DNA from: Cronobacter malonaticus LMG 23826
GTDB lineage: Bacteria > Pseudomonadota > Gammaproteobacteria > Enterobacterales > Enterobacteriaceae
Direction of reading: 5' to 3'
Assembly: GCF_001277215.2 (NCBI RefSeq)
Contig: NZ_CP013940.1
Location: forward strand, 1,612,001 to 1,676,000
Length of the DNA: 64,000 bases
Shown: piece after piece, positions 1-7,633 of the stretch
Numbering within the stretch: the stretch's first letter is position 1
Layout of the letters: every line of letters begins with the position of its first letter
Program-made: the position numbers and the translations under genes
The notes under the pieces: model-generated
What the model was told of the DNA's origin: nothing
The model's input: only the letters and a program-made list of their open reading frames with translations
The model's database searches: none

Positions 1-637
1 ACGTCAGACGTAAATCCGGGTTGAGCTGTTTGACGTTATTCAGCATCCAGCGCAGATATCCCGGATCGCGCCCGGCGATATCGGCCACCGGCTCGCCGCG
101 GTATTTGCCAAACGGCAGCGTGGCGATAAGCTGCGGACGGCCGGTGATATTAACCATCTCTTCCGGCGTCCAGCCGGAGACTTTCATTATCTCCAGCAGC
201 AGCGCCGCCGTAATGTAGCAATCGAACAACGCGCGGTGATGATGCAGCCCCTCAGGCGTCTCAACCTGTAGCTTCAGGGATTTATACAGCCCCATATTGC
301 TGTAGCGAATGCCCGGCCACAGGCGGCGCGCCAGCTTAACGGTGCAGATCCACTCGCCCGGCATTTCAGGAAGGACTTTACGGTCAAAGCTGGCGTTATG
401 CGCCACATACCACTGGCTGCCGTGGTAGCGCGGGATCACCTCTTCGATATACGGCTTATCCGCGACCATCGCCTCGGTAATTTTATGTATCGCCATCGCC
501 TGATGGCTGATAGGGCGGTCCGGGCGCACCAGATCGCTCATCGGGTTGACTATCGCGCCGTCGATGATGTCCACCGACGCCACTTCGACAACGCCGCCCT
601 GCAGGCCGCAGGTTTCGGTATCAATAATCCGTAGCAT
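1..637 (-). CDS. exoX: Exodeoxyribonuclease X (3' end of gene cut by window edge)
   Basis: DnaQ-family (DEDDh) 3'-5' exonuclease used in mismatch repair and DNA end trimming. The translation from 637 opens MLRIIDTETCGLQGGVVEVA, with the first two acidic residues of the exonuclease I motif (D6, E8). 212 codons are visible and the frame is open to base 2; E. coli ExoX is about 220 residues, so only the last few codons are missing. The start is the first ATG and matches the family N-terminus. It lies upstream of holE on the same strand, as in E. coli. Confidence 0.95.
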   Translation of the reverse strand, partial: MLRIIDTETCGLQGGVVEVASVDIIDGAIVNPMSDLVRPDRPISHQAMAIHKITEAMVADKPYIEEVIPRYHGSQWYVAHNASFDRKVLPEMPGEWICTVKLARRLWPGIRYSNMGLYKSLKLQVETPEGLHHHRALFDCYITAALLLEIMKVSGWTPEEMVNITGRPQLIATLPFGKYRGEPVADIAGRDPGYLRWMLNNVKQLNPDLRLT

Positions 638-709
638 ATGCGCTCCGCCGGAAGGGAAAACAGACGCCCGCCGTCATTAGTGATGACCGGCAGGCGAGGC
701 AGAAAGCCA

Positions 710-940
710 TTATTTCATTTTAGGCTCGTAGGGCAGGCGGGAGAGGTTAACCGACGCCAGGCGATGCGCGATAAGACGCTCGCGAAACCAGTCGCGCAGA
801 TGCTCAGGCTGTTCGCGCTCTACGGCTTCGGCGATAACCGGCATATTGTAGCGCTCTTTAAACGCCACGCCGGACGCCGCCAGATCGACGTTCACTTTAT
901 CCATCTCTTCCTGCGGAAGAAGGGCAAGGTTCTGGTTCAT
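710..940 (-). CDS. holE: DNA polymerase III theta subunit
   Basis: A 76-residue protein matching HolE in length and sequence ([20 protein letters not shown]...). Theta binds the epsilon proofreading subunit DnaQ in the Pol III core and modestly stabilises it. The conserved helical segment [19 protein letters not shown] is present. It is a single gene between exoX and the divergent copC. E. coli has yobB in this neighbourhood; it is absent here. Confidence 0.96.
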   Translation of the reverse strand: MNQNLALLPQEEMDKVNVDLAASGVAFKERYNMPVIAEAVEREQPEHLRDWFRERLIAHRLASVNLSRLPYEPKMK

Positions 941-1086
941 GGTGTGCTCCTGTTAATCGCCGTGAAGGTACTGCGCCGCGCGCCGGATGACAAGCCTTAT
1001 GTGGCGGGATGTGCCTTCCCGGCTCGACTTGCCATCAGCGCGAAGGTATTCTTGCGCCTGATTTATAATAAAAAGGAATGACTGAT

Positions 1087-1461
1087 ATGGCACTGTTTAC
1101 CGCACGTTTTTGCCGTGCGCTGGCGCTGGTCGCCGCCGTCATGACCACGCCCGCCGTATGGGCGCATGCGCATCTGAAAGCCCAACAGCCCGCCGCGAAT
1201 GCGACGGTAGACGCATCGCCTGAGGCGCTGATTTTAACCTTTTCCGAAGGCATCGAGCCTGCGTTCAGCGGCGTAACGCTGACCGGCCCGGATGGCAAAA
1301 AAACGGACACCGGCGCGGTCAAACGCGCGCCGAATGATGATAAACAGCTGGTCGCTCCGCTTGCCGCGCCGCTGGCGAGCGGTGAGTACCAGGTGCAGTG
1401 GCACGTGGTGTCGGTGGACGGTCATAAAACCAAAGGCAGCTACCGGTTTAGCGTGAAGTAA
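1087..1461 (+). CDS. yobA: Periplasmic copper-binding protein CopC (YobA)
   Basis: CopC-domain protein of the periplasm. It has a signal peptide (hydrophobic ALALVAAVMTTPAVWA) and predicted cleavage just before HAHLK, so the mature N-terminus is the Cu(II)-binding His. The C-terminal WHVVSVDGHKTKG motif is the typical CopC His signature. An in-frame ATG lies at 1078, but AAGGA sits directly against it; the ATG at 1087 has proper spacing and gives 124 residues, the E. coli length. First gene of a copC-copD-yebY operon, with copD starting 4 bases after the stop. Confidence 0.9.
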   Translation: MALFTARFCRALALVAAVMTTPAVWAHAHLKAQQPAANATVDASPEALILTFSEGIEPAFSGVTLTGPDGKKTDTGAVKRAPNDDKQLVAPLAAPLASGEYQVQWHVVSVDGHKTKGSYRFSVK

Positions 1462-1465
1462 CGTC

Positions 1466-2335
1466 GTGCTGGAAAGCGTTTATGTCGCGCTGCGTTTTGT
1501 CCACGTCGCCGCGCTGATGCTCGGCGCGGGCGGGGCGCTGTTCTGCGCGTGGCTGGCACCTTCCGCGCTCGCCGAACCGCTGGCACAGCGTCTGCGTACG
1601 CTCTGGCGCTGCGCTGCGCTGGCGACGGCTCTCAGCGCCGTAGCGATTTTCGCGGTGCAGGCGGGGCTGATGGGCGATGGCGCGGCGGACAGCCTGCGCC
1701 CGGCTATCTGGCAGGCGATGTTATCGACGCGCTTTGGCGCGGTGTGGCTGTGGCAAATCCTGCTGGCGCTGGTGACGCTGCCGTGCGTCTGGCGTGCGGC
1801 GCAGCGCAGTGGACTGCTGCTTATTTTATTTTGTGCGCAGCTCGTGTTGCTCGCGGGTGTCGGGCATGGCGCGATGCACGAGGGGCTGGCCGGCGCGCTC
1901 CAGCGGCTCTGTTATGCGCTACATGTGCTGTGCGCGGCCTGGTGGTTTGGTGGTCTCGTGCCGCTCTTAATGCTGATGCGCATGGCGAAAGAGGCGTGCT
2001 GGCATGCCGACGCGATTACCGCCATGATGCGCTTTTCACGCTACGGACATGTAGCGGTTGCCGGGGTTATCGCGACAGGTATCGTTAACAGCGTACTGAT
2101 TCTCGGCGTGGTCTGGCCCATTGAGAGCGGTTATGTCCGGATGCTGGCATTTAAAATCGCGCTGGTGGCGGTGATGGTGGTCATCGCGCTGATTAACCGC
2201 TATGTTCTGGTGCCAACATTTTCACGTCAGGCGACGGCGCTGCGCCGGTTTATCCTGATGACAAAACTGGAAGTGGCGCTCGGTGCGCTGGTGCTGTTAA
2301 GCGTCAGCCTGTTCGCCACCTGGGAACCTTTTTAA
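1466..2335 (+). CDS. yebZ: Inner-membrane copper resistance protein CopD (YebZ)
   Basis: 289-residue polytopic membrane protein with about eight hydrophobic segments, matching the CopD family. It is thought to pass copper across the inner membrane together with CopC. The start is GTG (translation [19 protein letters not shown]), giving the family length; the first histidine of RFVHVAALM is typical. It sits between copC and yebY with a 4-base gap before it and a 14-base gap after it, so it is cotranscribed. Confidence 0.9.
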   Translation: MLESVYVALRFVHVAALMLGAGGALFCAWLAPSALAEPLAQRLRTLWRCAALATALSAVAIFAVQAGLMGDGAADSLRPAIWQAMLSTRFGAVWLWQILLALVTLPCVWRAAQRSGLLLILFCAQLVLLAGVGHGAMHEGLAGALQRLCYALHVLCAAWWFGGLVPLLMLMRMAKEACWHADAITAMMRFSRYGHVAVAGVIATGIVNSVLILGVVWPIESGYVRMLAFKIALVAVMVVIALINRYVLVPTFSRQATALRRFILMTKLEVALGALVLLSVSLFATWEPF

Positions 2336-2349
2336 CTGGTGAGAAAATA

Positions 2350-2688
2350 ATGAAGAAATCGCTGCTTGCGCTGCTGATGCTCTCCTGTTCCGGCATGGCT
2401 CTCGCCGCGCCGCAGATTATTACGGTCAGCCGCTATGAAATCGGCAAAGACAAATGGGCGTTCAACCGTGAAGAAGTGATGCTCGCGTGCCGTCCGGGCG
2501 ATGCGCTGTTTGCGATTAACCCCAGCACGCTGATGCAGTATCCGCTGAATGACGTCGCTGAAAAACAGCTGGCGCAGGGCAAAGTCACCGGCCAGCCGAT
2601 CTCTGTCATCCAGATTGACGATCCGGCGCATCCGGGGCAGAAGATGAGCCTGGCACCGTTTATCGAGCGCGCACAGAAACTCTGCTAA
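2350..2688 (+). CDS. yebY: YebY, periplasmic DUF2511 protein
   Basis: 112 residues with an N-terminal signal peptide ([20 protein letters not shown]). Two cysteines remain in the mature part (one in LACRPGD, one as the last residue), which may pair. It is the last gene of the copC-copD-yebY operon. The function is not established; neighbourhood suggests a link to copper handling. A strong intrinsic terminator follows 15 bases after the stop. Confidence 0.9.
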   Translation: MKKSLLALLMLSCSGMALAAPQIITVSRYEIGKDKWAFNREEVMLACRPGDALFAINPSTLMQYPLNDVAEKQLAQGKVTGQPISVIQIDDPAHPGQKMSLAPFIERAQKLC

Positions 2689-2702
2689 TTTCCTGCCACG
2701 CA

Positions 2703-2745
2703 TAAAAAAACCGCAACAGCCGGTGAGGGGCGTTGCGGTTTTTCT
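2703..2745 (+). terminator. Intrinsic terminator of the copCD-yebY operon
   Basis: Inverted repeat AACCGCAAC / GTTGCGGTT around a GC-rich loop, followed by a T-rich run. The A-run on the 5' side would also allow function on the other strand. Confidence 0.85.
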
Positions 2746-2813
2746 TTTTTATGACGTTGTGACCGCTTTTTGCTGCGACTTTAGCCGCAAACTGGAAAAG
2801 CTGGTGTCGTCAT

Positions 2814-2820
2814 CTATTCT
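2814..2820 (+). promoter_or_regulatory. sdsR promoter -10 element (sigma-S type)
   Basis: CTATTCT lies 7 bases before the 5' end of SdsR and fits the extended sigma-S -10 consensus CTATACT. SdsR is known in E. coli and Salmonella as one of the most strictly RpoS-dependent sRNAs. No good -35 hexamer is visible. Confidence 0.6.
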
Positions 2821-2826
2821 TAAAAG

Positions 2827-2929
2827 GCAAGGCGACTGAGCCTGCATTAATGCCAACTTTTAGCGCACGGCTCTCTCCCAAGAGCCATTTCCCTGGACCG
2901 AATACAGGAATCGTATTCGGTCTTTTTTT
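2827..2929 (+). ncRNA. sdsR: SdsR (RyeB) Hfq-binding small RNA
   Basis: About 103 nt highly similar to SdsR as I know it from E. coli: the 5' part, the core GCCAACTTTTAGCGCACGGC and the terminator stem GACCGAATAC / GTATTCGGTC with a seven-T tail (2896-2929). The position, downstream of yebY and towards pphA, and the orientation are also the E. coli ones. SdsR accumulates in stationary phase and represses targets such as ompD, mutS and tolC in the species studied. The opposite strand would encode the antisense partner SraC (RyeA), which I cannot delimit. Confidence 0.93.
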
Positions 2930-3066
2930 ATCCTTCGTTTATAAGTAATAAACTAAATCATCCTTAATAAATACCCTTTTATTTAAATATTATTGATTCA
3001 GACAGGTCTGAAGGGATCGAAAGTGGTTTTCAAGTCTTTTTGATCCAATAGGTTGTACTATTTTTA

Positions 3067-3116
3067 GGGGGGGGTGAGACGCTGTTCATTTCTGGGGGAT
3101 TTAATTAGCATATACT
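3067..3116 (+). promoter_or_regulatory. Probable promoter region of the peptidase islet, with a G8 tract
   Basis: A run of eight G (3067-3074) lies upstream of a TATACT -10-like hexamer (3111-3116), about 40 bases before the start of the M15 peptidase gene. The surrounding 2930-3156 stretch is AT-rich and contains no gene. A -35 box is not clear. Confidence 0.4.
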
Positions 3117-3156
3117 GCCTTCTTTTATCAGAGGGATGCCAAAAAAGGAGAATAAA

Positions 3157-3717
3157 ATGAAGGAGTTAAGCGGGGCAGCTTGGGTTAATAAATTTCAGGG
3201 TAGTGCTTCCACTGAAACGTTAAGCTATCCATTCAGAACCAATGTTGAACAATTTTTGGCCGCCTTGCGGCAAGCTGGAGCAGTAGTAACTATAGCCGCT
3301 ACGCTTCGCCCACCAGAAAGAGCTTATCTGATGCACTGGTGCTGGAAAATTAGCCGGGGACTGGTCAAAGCTTCCGATGTACCCCCAATGGCTGGCGTTG
3401 ATATTGAATGGGATCATGGCAATGACGCTAAGAGTTTGCGTGAAGCGAATGCGATGGTCGCGGCCTATGGTATGAGTGGGTTGCATGTGGCTCCGGCGTT
3501 ACAAAGCCGTCATACGGAGGGGAATGCGATTGATATGAACATTTCGTGGTCAGGCGATCTGCATATCATCGATAAAGATAATAACGCTGTCATTATCAGG
3601 ACACCGCCGCGAGATGGAATGAATACAGAACTTCATCAGGTAGGCAGAAATTATAACGTGATAAAATATCATGGCGGTGCTCGGGACAAGCCTCACTGGT
3701 CATCTGATGGGAGATAA
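3157..3717 (+). CDS. M15-type zinc peptidase (putative peptidoglycan peptidase, candidate secreted effector)
   Basis: 186 residues. Zinc-ligand motifs of the M15 / D-Ala-D-Ala carboxypeptidase fold are visible: RHTEGNAID (H119, D126) and DKPHW (H180). This implies cleavage of peptidoglycan stem peptides, but no signal peptide or membrane segment is present, so export would need a dedicated system or lysis. The start at 3157 is chosen because AAGGAG stands 6 bases upstream; an ATG at 3136 lacks this. The following gene, one base later, encodes a small lipoprotein, the layout of an effector/immunity pair (type VI secretion type). Alternatives are a phage endolysin remnant or a housekeeping carboxypeptidase. 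It is absent from this site in E. coli, and its composition is AT-richer than its neighbours. Confidence 0.7.
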   Translation: MKELSGAAWVNKFQGSASTETLSYPFRTNVEQFLAALRQAGAVVTIAATLRPPERAYLMHWCWKISRGLVKASDVPPMAGVDIEWDHGNDAKSLREANAMVAAYGMSGLHVAPALQSRHTEGNAIDMNISWSGDLHIIDKDNNAVIIRTPPRDGMNTELHQVGRNYNVIKYHGGARDKPHWSSDGR

Positions 3718-3718
3718 C

Positions 3719-4006
3719 ATGAAAAAAATAATGATGATGGTCGTCGCTTTTTTGCTGATAGAAGGATGTACCACAGTCCAGGCTGAACCCGTACAGCCTG
3801 ATGTGAAAGCTTTTCAGGATAACGCTGATGAATGCCAGCACTTTGCTGGTGAGTGGGACAGCACGTTACCTAAAAGCCGCCAAAAGGAAATTGAGGCAGG
3901 CGTAGATAAATATTGTACAGCGGCGCGTCAGCAACAAGAGCAACTAAAGAAAAAATATAAGGGAAATCATCAGGTAGAACAAAAAATTGCTGAGTACGAT
4001 CTCTGA
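3719..4006 (+). CDS. Small putative lipoprotein, candidate immunity partner of the M15 peptidase
   Basis: 95 residues: signal sequence with a lipobox-like LIEGC (C17), then a short, charged periplasmic domain with two more cysteines (C39, C66) that could form a disulfide, and a Lys/Gln-rich helical C-terminus. The -2 Glu in the lipobox is atypical, so simple periplasmic secretion is possible. The start at 3719 follows GGGAG and lies one base after the peptidase stop; an in-frame upstream ATG at 3671 would bury the signal peptide inside the previous gene. I do not recognise a named family. A periplasmic inhibitor protecting the producer from the neighbouring peptidase is the simplest reading, but this is inference. 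Confidence 0.65.
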   Translation: MKKIMMMVVAFLLIEGCTTVQAEPVQPDVKAFQDNADECQHFAGEWDSTLPKSRQKEIEAGVDKYCTAARQQQEQLKKKYKGNHQVEQKIAEYDL

Positions 4007-4351
4007 ATGAGCGTACTCGCATAGTATTATTCGACTGGGTTTCTGAGGCGACATCCTATAACCGGGTGCCGCCAGTTAATGACTTCGCGTCAAGCCTTCA
4101 GCATAACGTTTATTCACGCTCTGGTTATGCTTGTTACTTTCTGCTCCCTTCTCAATACCAGTCAGGATTATCTCTGGATCATGAATTCATGATGATTAAG
4201 GTCATACCGTTCTTTCGCGAACGAACCGACCATCCCTTCCTTATGTGAACAGAAATTCCTCCCACTAAATCTGGTGGATTTGTGAAGGCGAACCGGTAGC
4301 AGGCTAAGGGATGAAGTATAGTAAAAGCAGGAAAACAAGGAGTTAATCCCG
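4007..4351. other. Gene-poor stretch after the lipoprotein gene
   Basis: No supported gene. A 60-codon frame at 4066-4248 has no ribosome binding site and no recognisable sequence. I see no clear terminator or repeat. Confidence 0.5.
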
Positions 4352-4444
4352 ATGAATCCGTTTATCTATGTTTTTGGTCTCCTGCTGACGCTCGACGCGC
4401 TGCGTGAACTGGCCGGCGCCTCTTCCGTTATTGGGCTGTGGTAA
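4352..4444 (+). CDS. Putative 30-residue membrane small protein
   Basis: An ATG with AAGGAG 9 bases upstream encodes MNPFIYVFGLLLTLDALREL and ten more residues, ending in TGG TAA. The first half is hydrophobic enough for one membrane helix. I do not recognise a family. Support is the ribosome binding site plus the hydrophobic composition; conservation is untested. Confidence 0.45.
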   Translation: MNPFIYVFGLLLTLDALRELAGASSVIGLW

Positions 4445-4464
4445 GCCGGCCTGCGCAAACGTGG

Positions 4465-4563
4465 CTATTTATCGTGTTTGCGGCCAAACAACCAGAGCAT
4501 AAAGATCGCCGCCACAACACAGCCGATAAAGCTGACGATAGCTTCGTGAGTAAAAATGGTCAC
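4465..4563 (-). CDS. Putative 32-residue membrane small protein
   Basis: Read on the minus strand, GGGAGG precedes a GTG start; the product begins (M)TIFTHEAIVSFIGCVVAAIF and ends in GRKHDK. It has one clear transmembrane helix followed by a positively charged tail, the common design of enterobacterial small membrane proteins. It converges on the 30-residue ORF at 4352-4444, with about 20 bases between the stops. No family is recognised. Confidence 0.5.
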   Translation of the reverse strand: MTIFTHEAIVSFIGCVVAAIFMLWLFGRKHDK

Positions 4564-4800
4564 AGGACACCTCCCGACGTTGCTTGCTTTAAGCATAGAA
4601 CATCCTTAGCCGGGTAAGCGTCTTTACGTGAATTAATGGGATAAACGCTACCGTAGACCACAAATTTAGTTACAACATACTTAAAGCGATGACGAGAGTT
4701 TCTGCCGACACGCAGGCGAGCGCGACGCCTGGTAAAGCGCCAGACCCAAATTGCCATGACTCGCCGCGCTATACTTGCCTGATAACCAGAGGAACAGGCG

Positions 4801-5445
4801 ATGTATCAGCGAATCGACGGCGCGGCGTGGCGGCATATCTTTATTGTGGGCGATCTGCACGGTTGTCTGGAGGCGCTGGTCAGCGCCCTGAAGCGCGAGC
4901 GTTTCGACCCGCGCGTCGACGCGTTGATTTCGGTGGGTGATTTAATCGATCGCGGCCCCGACAGCCTGGGCTGTCTGCGGCTCATCGGAAAACGCTGGTT
5001 TTTCGCGGTGCGCGGCAATCATGAGGCGATGGCAGTCGAGGCGCTGGATTCCGGCGACAACGCGCTATGGGCAATGAACGGCGGCAACTGGTATTTCGGG
5101 CTGTCTCAAACCGTGCAGCAGGAGGCGCAGGCGCAATTTGTCAGAGCACGCGAGCTGCCGCTGGTCATTGAGGTACAAAGCCACGACAGGCGGATAGTGG
5201 TGGCGCACGCCGACTATCCGGCGTCGCGCTACGTTTGGGAAGAGCCGCTTGATGAACAGGCGGTGGTGTGGAGCCGGGCGAGAATAAACCGGGTATCGGC
5301 AGGTAAAGCGGAGCACATTGAGGGCGCGGACGCGTTCTATTTTGGTCACACGCCGCTGCGCGAGCCGCTCACGTGCGGGAACCTGCATTACATCGATACC
5401 GGCGCGGTCTTTGGTAATACGCTGACGCTGGTACGTGTGCAGTGA
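4801..5445 (+). CDS. pphA: Serine/threonine protein phosphatase PphA
   Basis: 214-residue PPP-family metallophosphatase. Motifs in order: GDLHG (17-21), GDLIDRG (46-52), GNHE (72-75), then histidines in VVAHADYP and FGHTPL, which together bind the two metals and phosphate. E. coli PphA dephosphorylates phosphoproteins and is linked to the heat-shock and CpxAR signalling response. Conserved location between sdsR and yebW. AGAGGAACAGGCG provides the ribosome binding site. Confidence 0.95.
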   Translation: MYQRIDGAAWRHIFIVGDLHGCLEALVSALKRERFDPRVDALISVGDLIDRGPDSLGCLRLIGKRWFFAVRGNHEAMAVEALDSGDNALWAMNGGNWYFGLSQTVQQEAQAQFVRARELPLVIEVQSHDRRIVVAHADYPASRYVWEEPLDEQAVVWSRARINRVSAGKAEHIEGADAFYFGHTPLREPLTCGNLHYIDTGAVFGNTLTLVRVQ

Positions 5446-5637
5446 TTAGAAATCGCTGTACTCCCGCGCCGGGCGCCAGAAGCCATCGATAAAGTCTTCA
5501 ACGGGGTAGCAGCCCCCGTGGCGCATCCGCTGTTCATCCATCACTTTCAGACATTGCTGTTCCGTATTAAACACATCCACGACGATGTCATCGCAACCGC
5601 CATCCAGATAACAAACAAATAAAACCAGAGCGAACAT
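5446..5637 (-). CDS. yebW: YebW, DUF1482 small protein
   Basis: 63 residues matching YebW (MFALVLFVCYLDGGCDDIVV...). A short hydrophobic start is followed by three Cys in a compact domain. Its stop codon directly abuts the convergent pphA stop. Function unknown; in E. coli the yebW region is expressed with stress regulons. Confidence 0.88.
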   Translation of the reverse strand: MFALVLFVCYLDGGCDDIVVDVFNTEQQCLKVMDEQRMRHGGCYPVEDFIDGFWRPAREYSDF

Positions 5638-5730
5638 GGCGTCCTCTGTGTGACAACGTTTGTCATAAGTGTAGGAGAAGCGAGGGGGAAGGGAAAACCG
5701 AAGGTTCTGAATCGGGACGTGTAAATAAAT

Positions 5731-5757
5731 AACCCGCCTTCAGCGACGGGTTCTTTT
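5731..5757. terminator. Terminator-like hairpin between yebW and yebV
   Basis: Imperfect inverted repeat AACCCG...CGGGTT with a T-rich tail on the plus strand and a weaker T-rich tail on the minus strand after yebV. It could end yebV transcripts or read-through from pphA. Confidence 0.45.
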
Positions 5758-5761
5758 TGAA

Positions 5762-6001
5762 TCAGGCAAGGCGCATGATCCAGGCATCAGCTTGCTGGTC
5801 GTAATGTTCGCGGTATAGCACAGAGTGTTCGCCGTTGAGCACGGCAGGAATACTGGTTTCGGCGTCCCAGGCATCAAGCTGCATGCAGAGATCCGGATCC
5901 GATTTACAGGGAATGCTCAGCTTGCGCTCGCCGGGCGAGTCGCCGTGCAGCTCTGCATCATCTATCTCGAAAGTGCCGATTTTTACGCTGGTTTTTGACA
6001 T
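5762..6001 (-). CDS. yebV: YebV, DUF1480 protein
   Basis: 79 residues starting MSKTSVKIGTFEIDDAELHG, as in the E. coli protein. An in-frame ATG 24 bases upstream would add eight unconserved residues, so the inner start is used; GGGAGAACGTT stands before it. Small acidic cytoplasmic protein of unknown function. It follows rsmF on the same strand after about 110 bases. Confidence 0.88.
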   Translation of the reverse strand: MSKTSVKIGTFEIDDAELHGDSPGERKLSIPCKSDPDLCMQLDAWDAETSIPAVLNGEHSVLYREHYDQQADAWIMRLA

Positions 6002-6113
6002 AACGTTCTCCCTCAGACAGTACACAGGTGGTATGACCAGTCAGGCCCCATCGTTAAGCGTAGTCAAAAGCGCAAGAAATGCCAAAAAATGCGTTGGTGA
6101 ACTTTTGCGCACC

Positions 6114-7556
6114 TTAAACCGGCGCGCTGAACAGAACACCGTCGCGCACCAGCTCGCGGGGATAACTATTCTTCAGTCGGCTGCCCACTTTTTTCGCCAG
6201 GCCCAGCGGCTGATGCTGAAAAGTGACAATCACATCATCGGCGCCCGGTACCGTCTGCGGCCAGACATCGCGCCCGCGATACCACTCCTGGGCTTCTTCG
6301 GCGGTCAGCTCAAACGCCAGAGGATTATCGCTTCCGGCCAGCGCCACCACGGCTTCATGCTGCCAGCGGTATCCTTTATTATGGACTTCAGCCAGACGAA
6401 TGCCAGTGCGTGAGAACCGCACCTTGCCGATGAACGGCGTAAAAGCCTGCGGGAAAAGCCAGATCTCTTTATCGCGCTGCCACAGTTCAAGCGTCTCGTC
6501 CCATTCGAGGCCGACTTTTCTGGCGGCGGCGATAACGGCCTGCGCTTCGCGAGTTTTCATCGGCGCGAAGGGGAATGCGCCTACTTTGTAGGTCGGCGCG
6601 GGCAGCGGCTCGACACTCGCGGTTTTACGCAGACGCGCAACAAAAAAGCCTTCGCAGTCGTAGATTTGCGGAAAGACATGCAGAAAGCCTTCTTCGGTCA
6701 GCGCCGCGTCGGCACCGGGGAACAGGGCTTCAAGCGAGAGCACTTCCACCGCCTGCGGGTAGCGCGCCAGCAGCCAGCGCACCGTCTCCTGGTTCTCTTC
6801 GCGGTTCAGCGTGCACGTGGAGTACACCAGCGTGCCGCCAGGGGCGAGCGCATGAAAAGCGCTGTCGATAAGCTCGCGCTGGGTGGCGGCGATCTCCTGG
6901 TTGCTTTGCGGCGACCAGTTGCGCAGTGCGTCCGGATCTTTTCTCACTACGCCTTCGCCGGAGCAGGGCGCGTCCAGCAGAATGGCGTCAAACTGTTCCG
7001 GCAGCGCGGCACCAAAAACGCGGCCGTCAAAATGGGTCAGGCCGACGTTGCGAATGCCGCAGCGGCTGATATTCGCGTGTAACACTTTGACGCGGCTGGC
7101 GGAATATTCGTTGGCGAGAATGAAGCCCTGGTTTTGCATCAGCGCGGCTATCTGGGTCGTTTTCGAGCCGGGCGCTGCCGCAACATCCATCACGCGCGCA
7201 GGCGTGTTGCCGTCGGCGAACAGCGCCGCCACCGGCAGCATGGAGCTCGCTTCCTGAATATAAAACTGACCGCTTAAGTGCTCGGCGGTGCTGCCAAGCG
7301 GCAGCGCCTCTTCGTCATCCCGCTCGATCCAGAAGCCTTCCGGGCACCACGGCACGGGCGTTAACTGCCAGCCGTAGGGCGCCACCTGTTCAAGGAACGT
7401 CAACACGCTGATTTTCAGCGTGTTGACGCGAATGCTGCGACGCAGCGGGCGTTGGCAGGCGGCGATGAAATCGTCCATCGCAAGCCCGGCGGGCATCGCT
7501 TCACGCATAACATCAAGAAAAGCTTCAGGAAGGCAGACAGAACCGAATTGCGCCAC
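6114..7556 (-). CDS. rsmF: 16S rRNA (cytosine-1407-C5)-methyltransferase RsmF
   Basis: 480 residues, matching RsmF (YebU). It makes m5C1407 in 16S rRNA on the assembled 30S subunit. Visible motifs: SAM-binding [12 protein letters not shown], motif [13 protein letters not shown], and the catalytic-cysteine motif [11 protein letters not shown]; the C-terminal part is the RNA-binding PUA-like region. It lies downstream of letAB on the same strand, with a hairpin in the 77-base gap. Confidence 0.96.
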   Translation of the reverse strand: MAQFGSVCLPEAFLDVMREAMPAGLAMDDFIAACQRPLRRSIRVNTLKISVLTFLEQVAPYGWQLTPVPWCPEGFWIERDDEEALPLGSTAEHLSGQFYIQEASSMLPVAALFADGNTPARVMDVAAAPGSKTTQIAALMQNQGFILANEYSASRVKVLHANISRCGIRNVGLTHFDGRVFGAALPEQFDAILLDAPCSGEGVVRKDPDALRNWSPQSNQEIAATQRELIDSAFHALAPGGTLVYSTCTLNREENQETVRWLLARYPQAVEVLSLEALFPGADAALTEEGFLHVFPQIYDCEGFFVARLRKTASVEPLPAPTYKVGAFPFAPMKTREAQAVIAAARKVGLEWDETLELWQRDKEIWLFPQAFTPFIGKVRFSRTGIRLAEVHNKGYRWQHEAVVALAGSDNPLAFELTAEEAQEWYRGRDVWPQTVPGADDVIVTFQHQPLGLAKKVGSRLKNSYPRELVRDGVLFSAPV

Positions 7557-7604
7557 GGCGACACCTCAGCGGGCAGAAAAAGAGGGCGCGAAGTGTAACA
7601 CAAA

Positions 7605-7627
7605 CGCCCCGGCGTGACACCGGGGCG
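7605..7627 (-). terminator. Hairpin between letB and rsmF
   Basis: Perfect 8-bp stem CGCCCCGG / CCGGGGCG with a 7-base loop. The minus-strand side is followed by only a weak T-rich stretch, so it may be a partial terminator or processing site rather than a full stop. Confidence 0.45.
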
Positions 7628-7633
7628 CAGGCG

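Noticed and set aside
4066..4248. 60-codon frame after the lipoprotein gene
   Set aside because: No ribosome binding site, no recognisable sequence.
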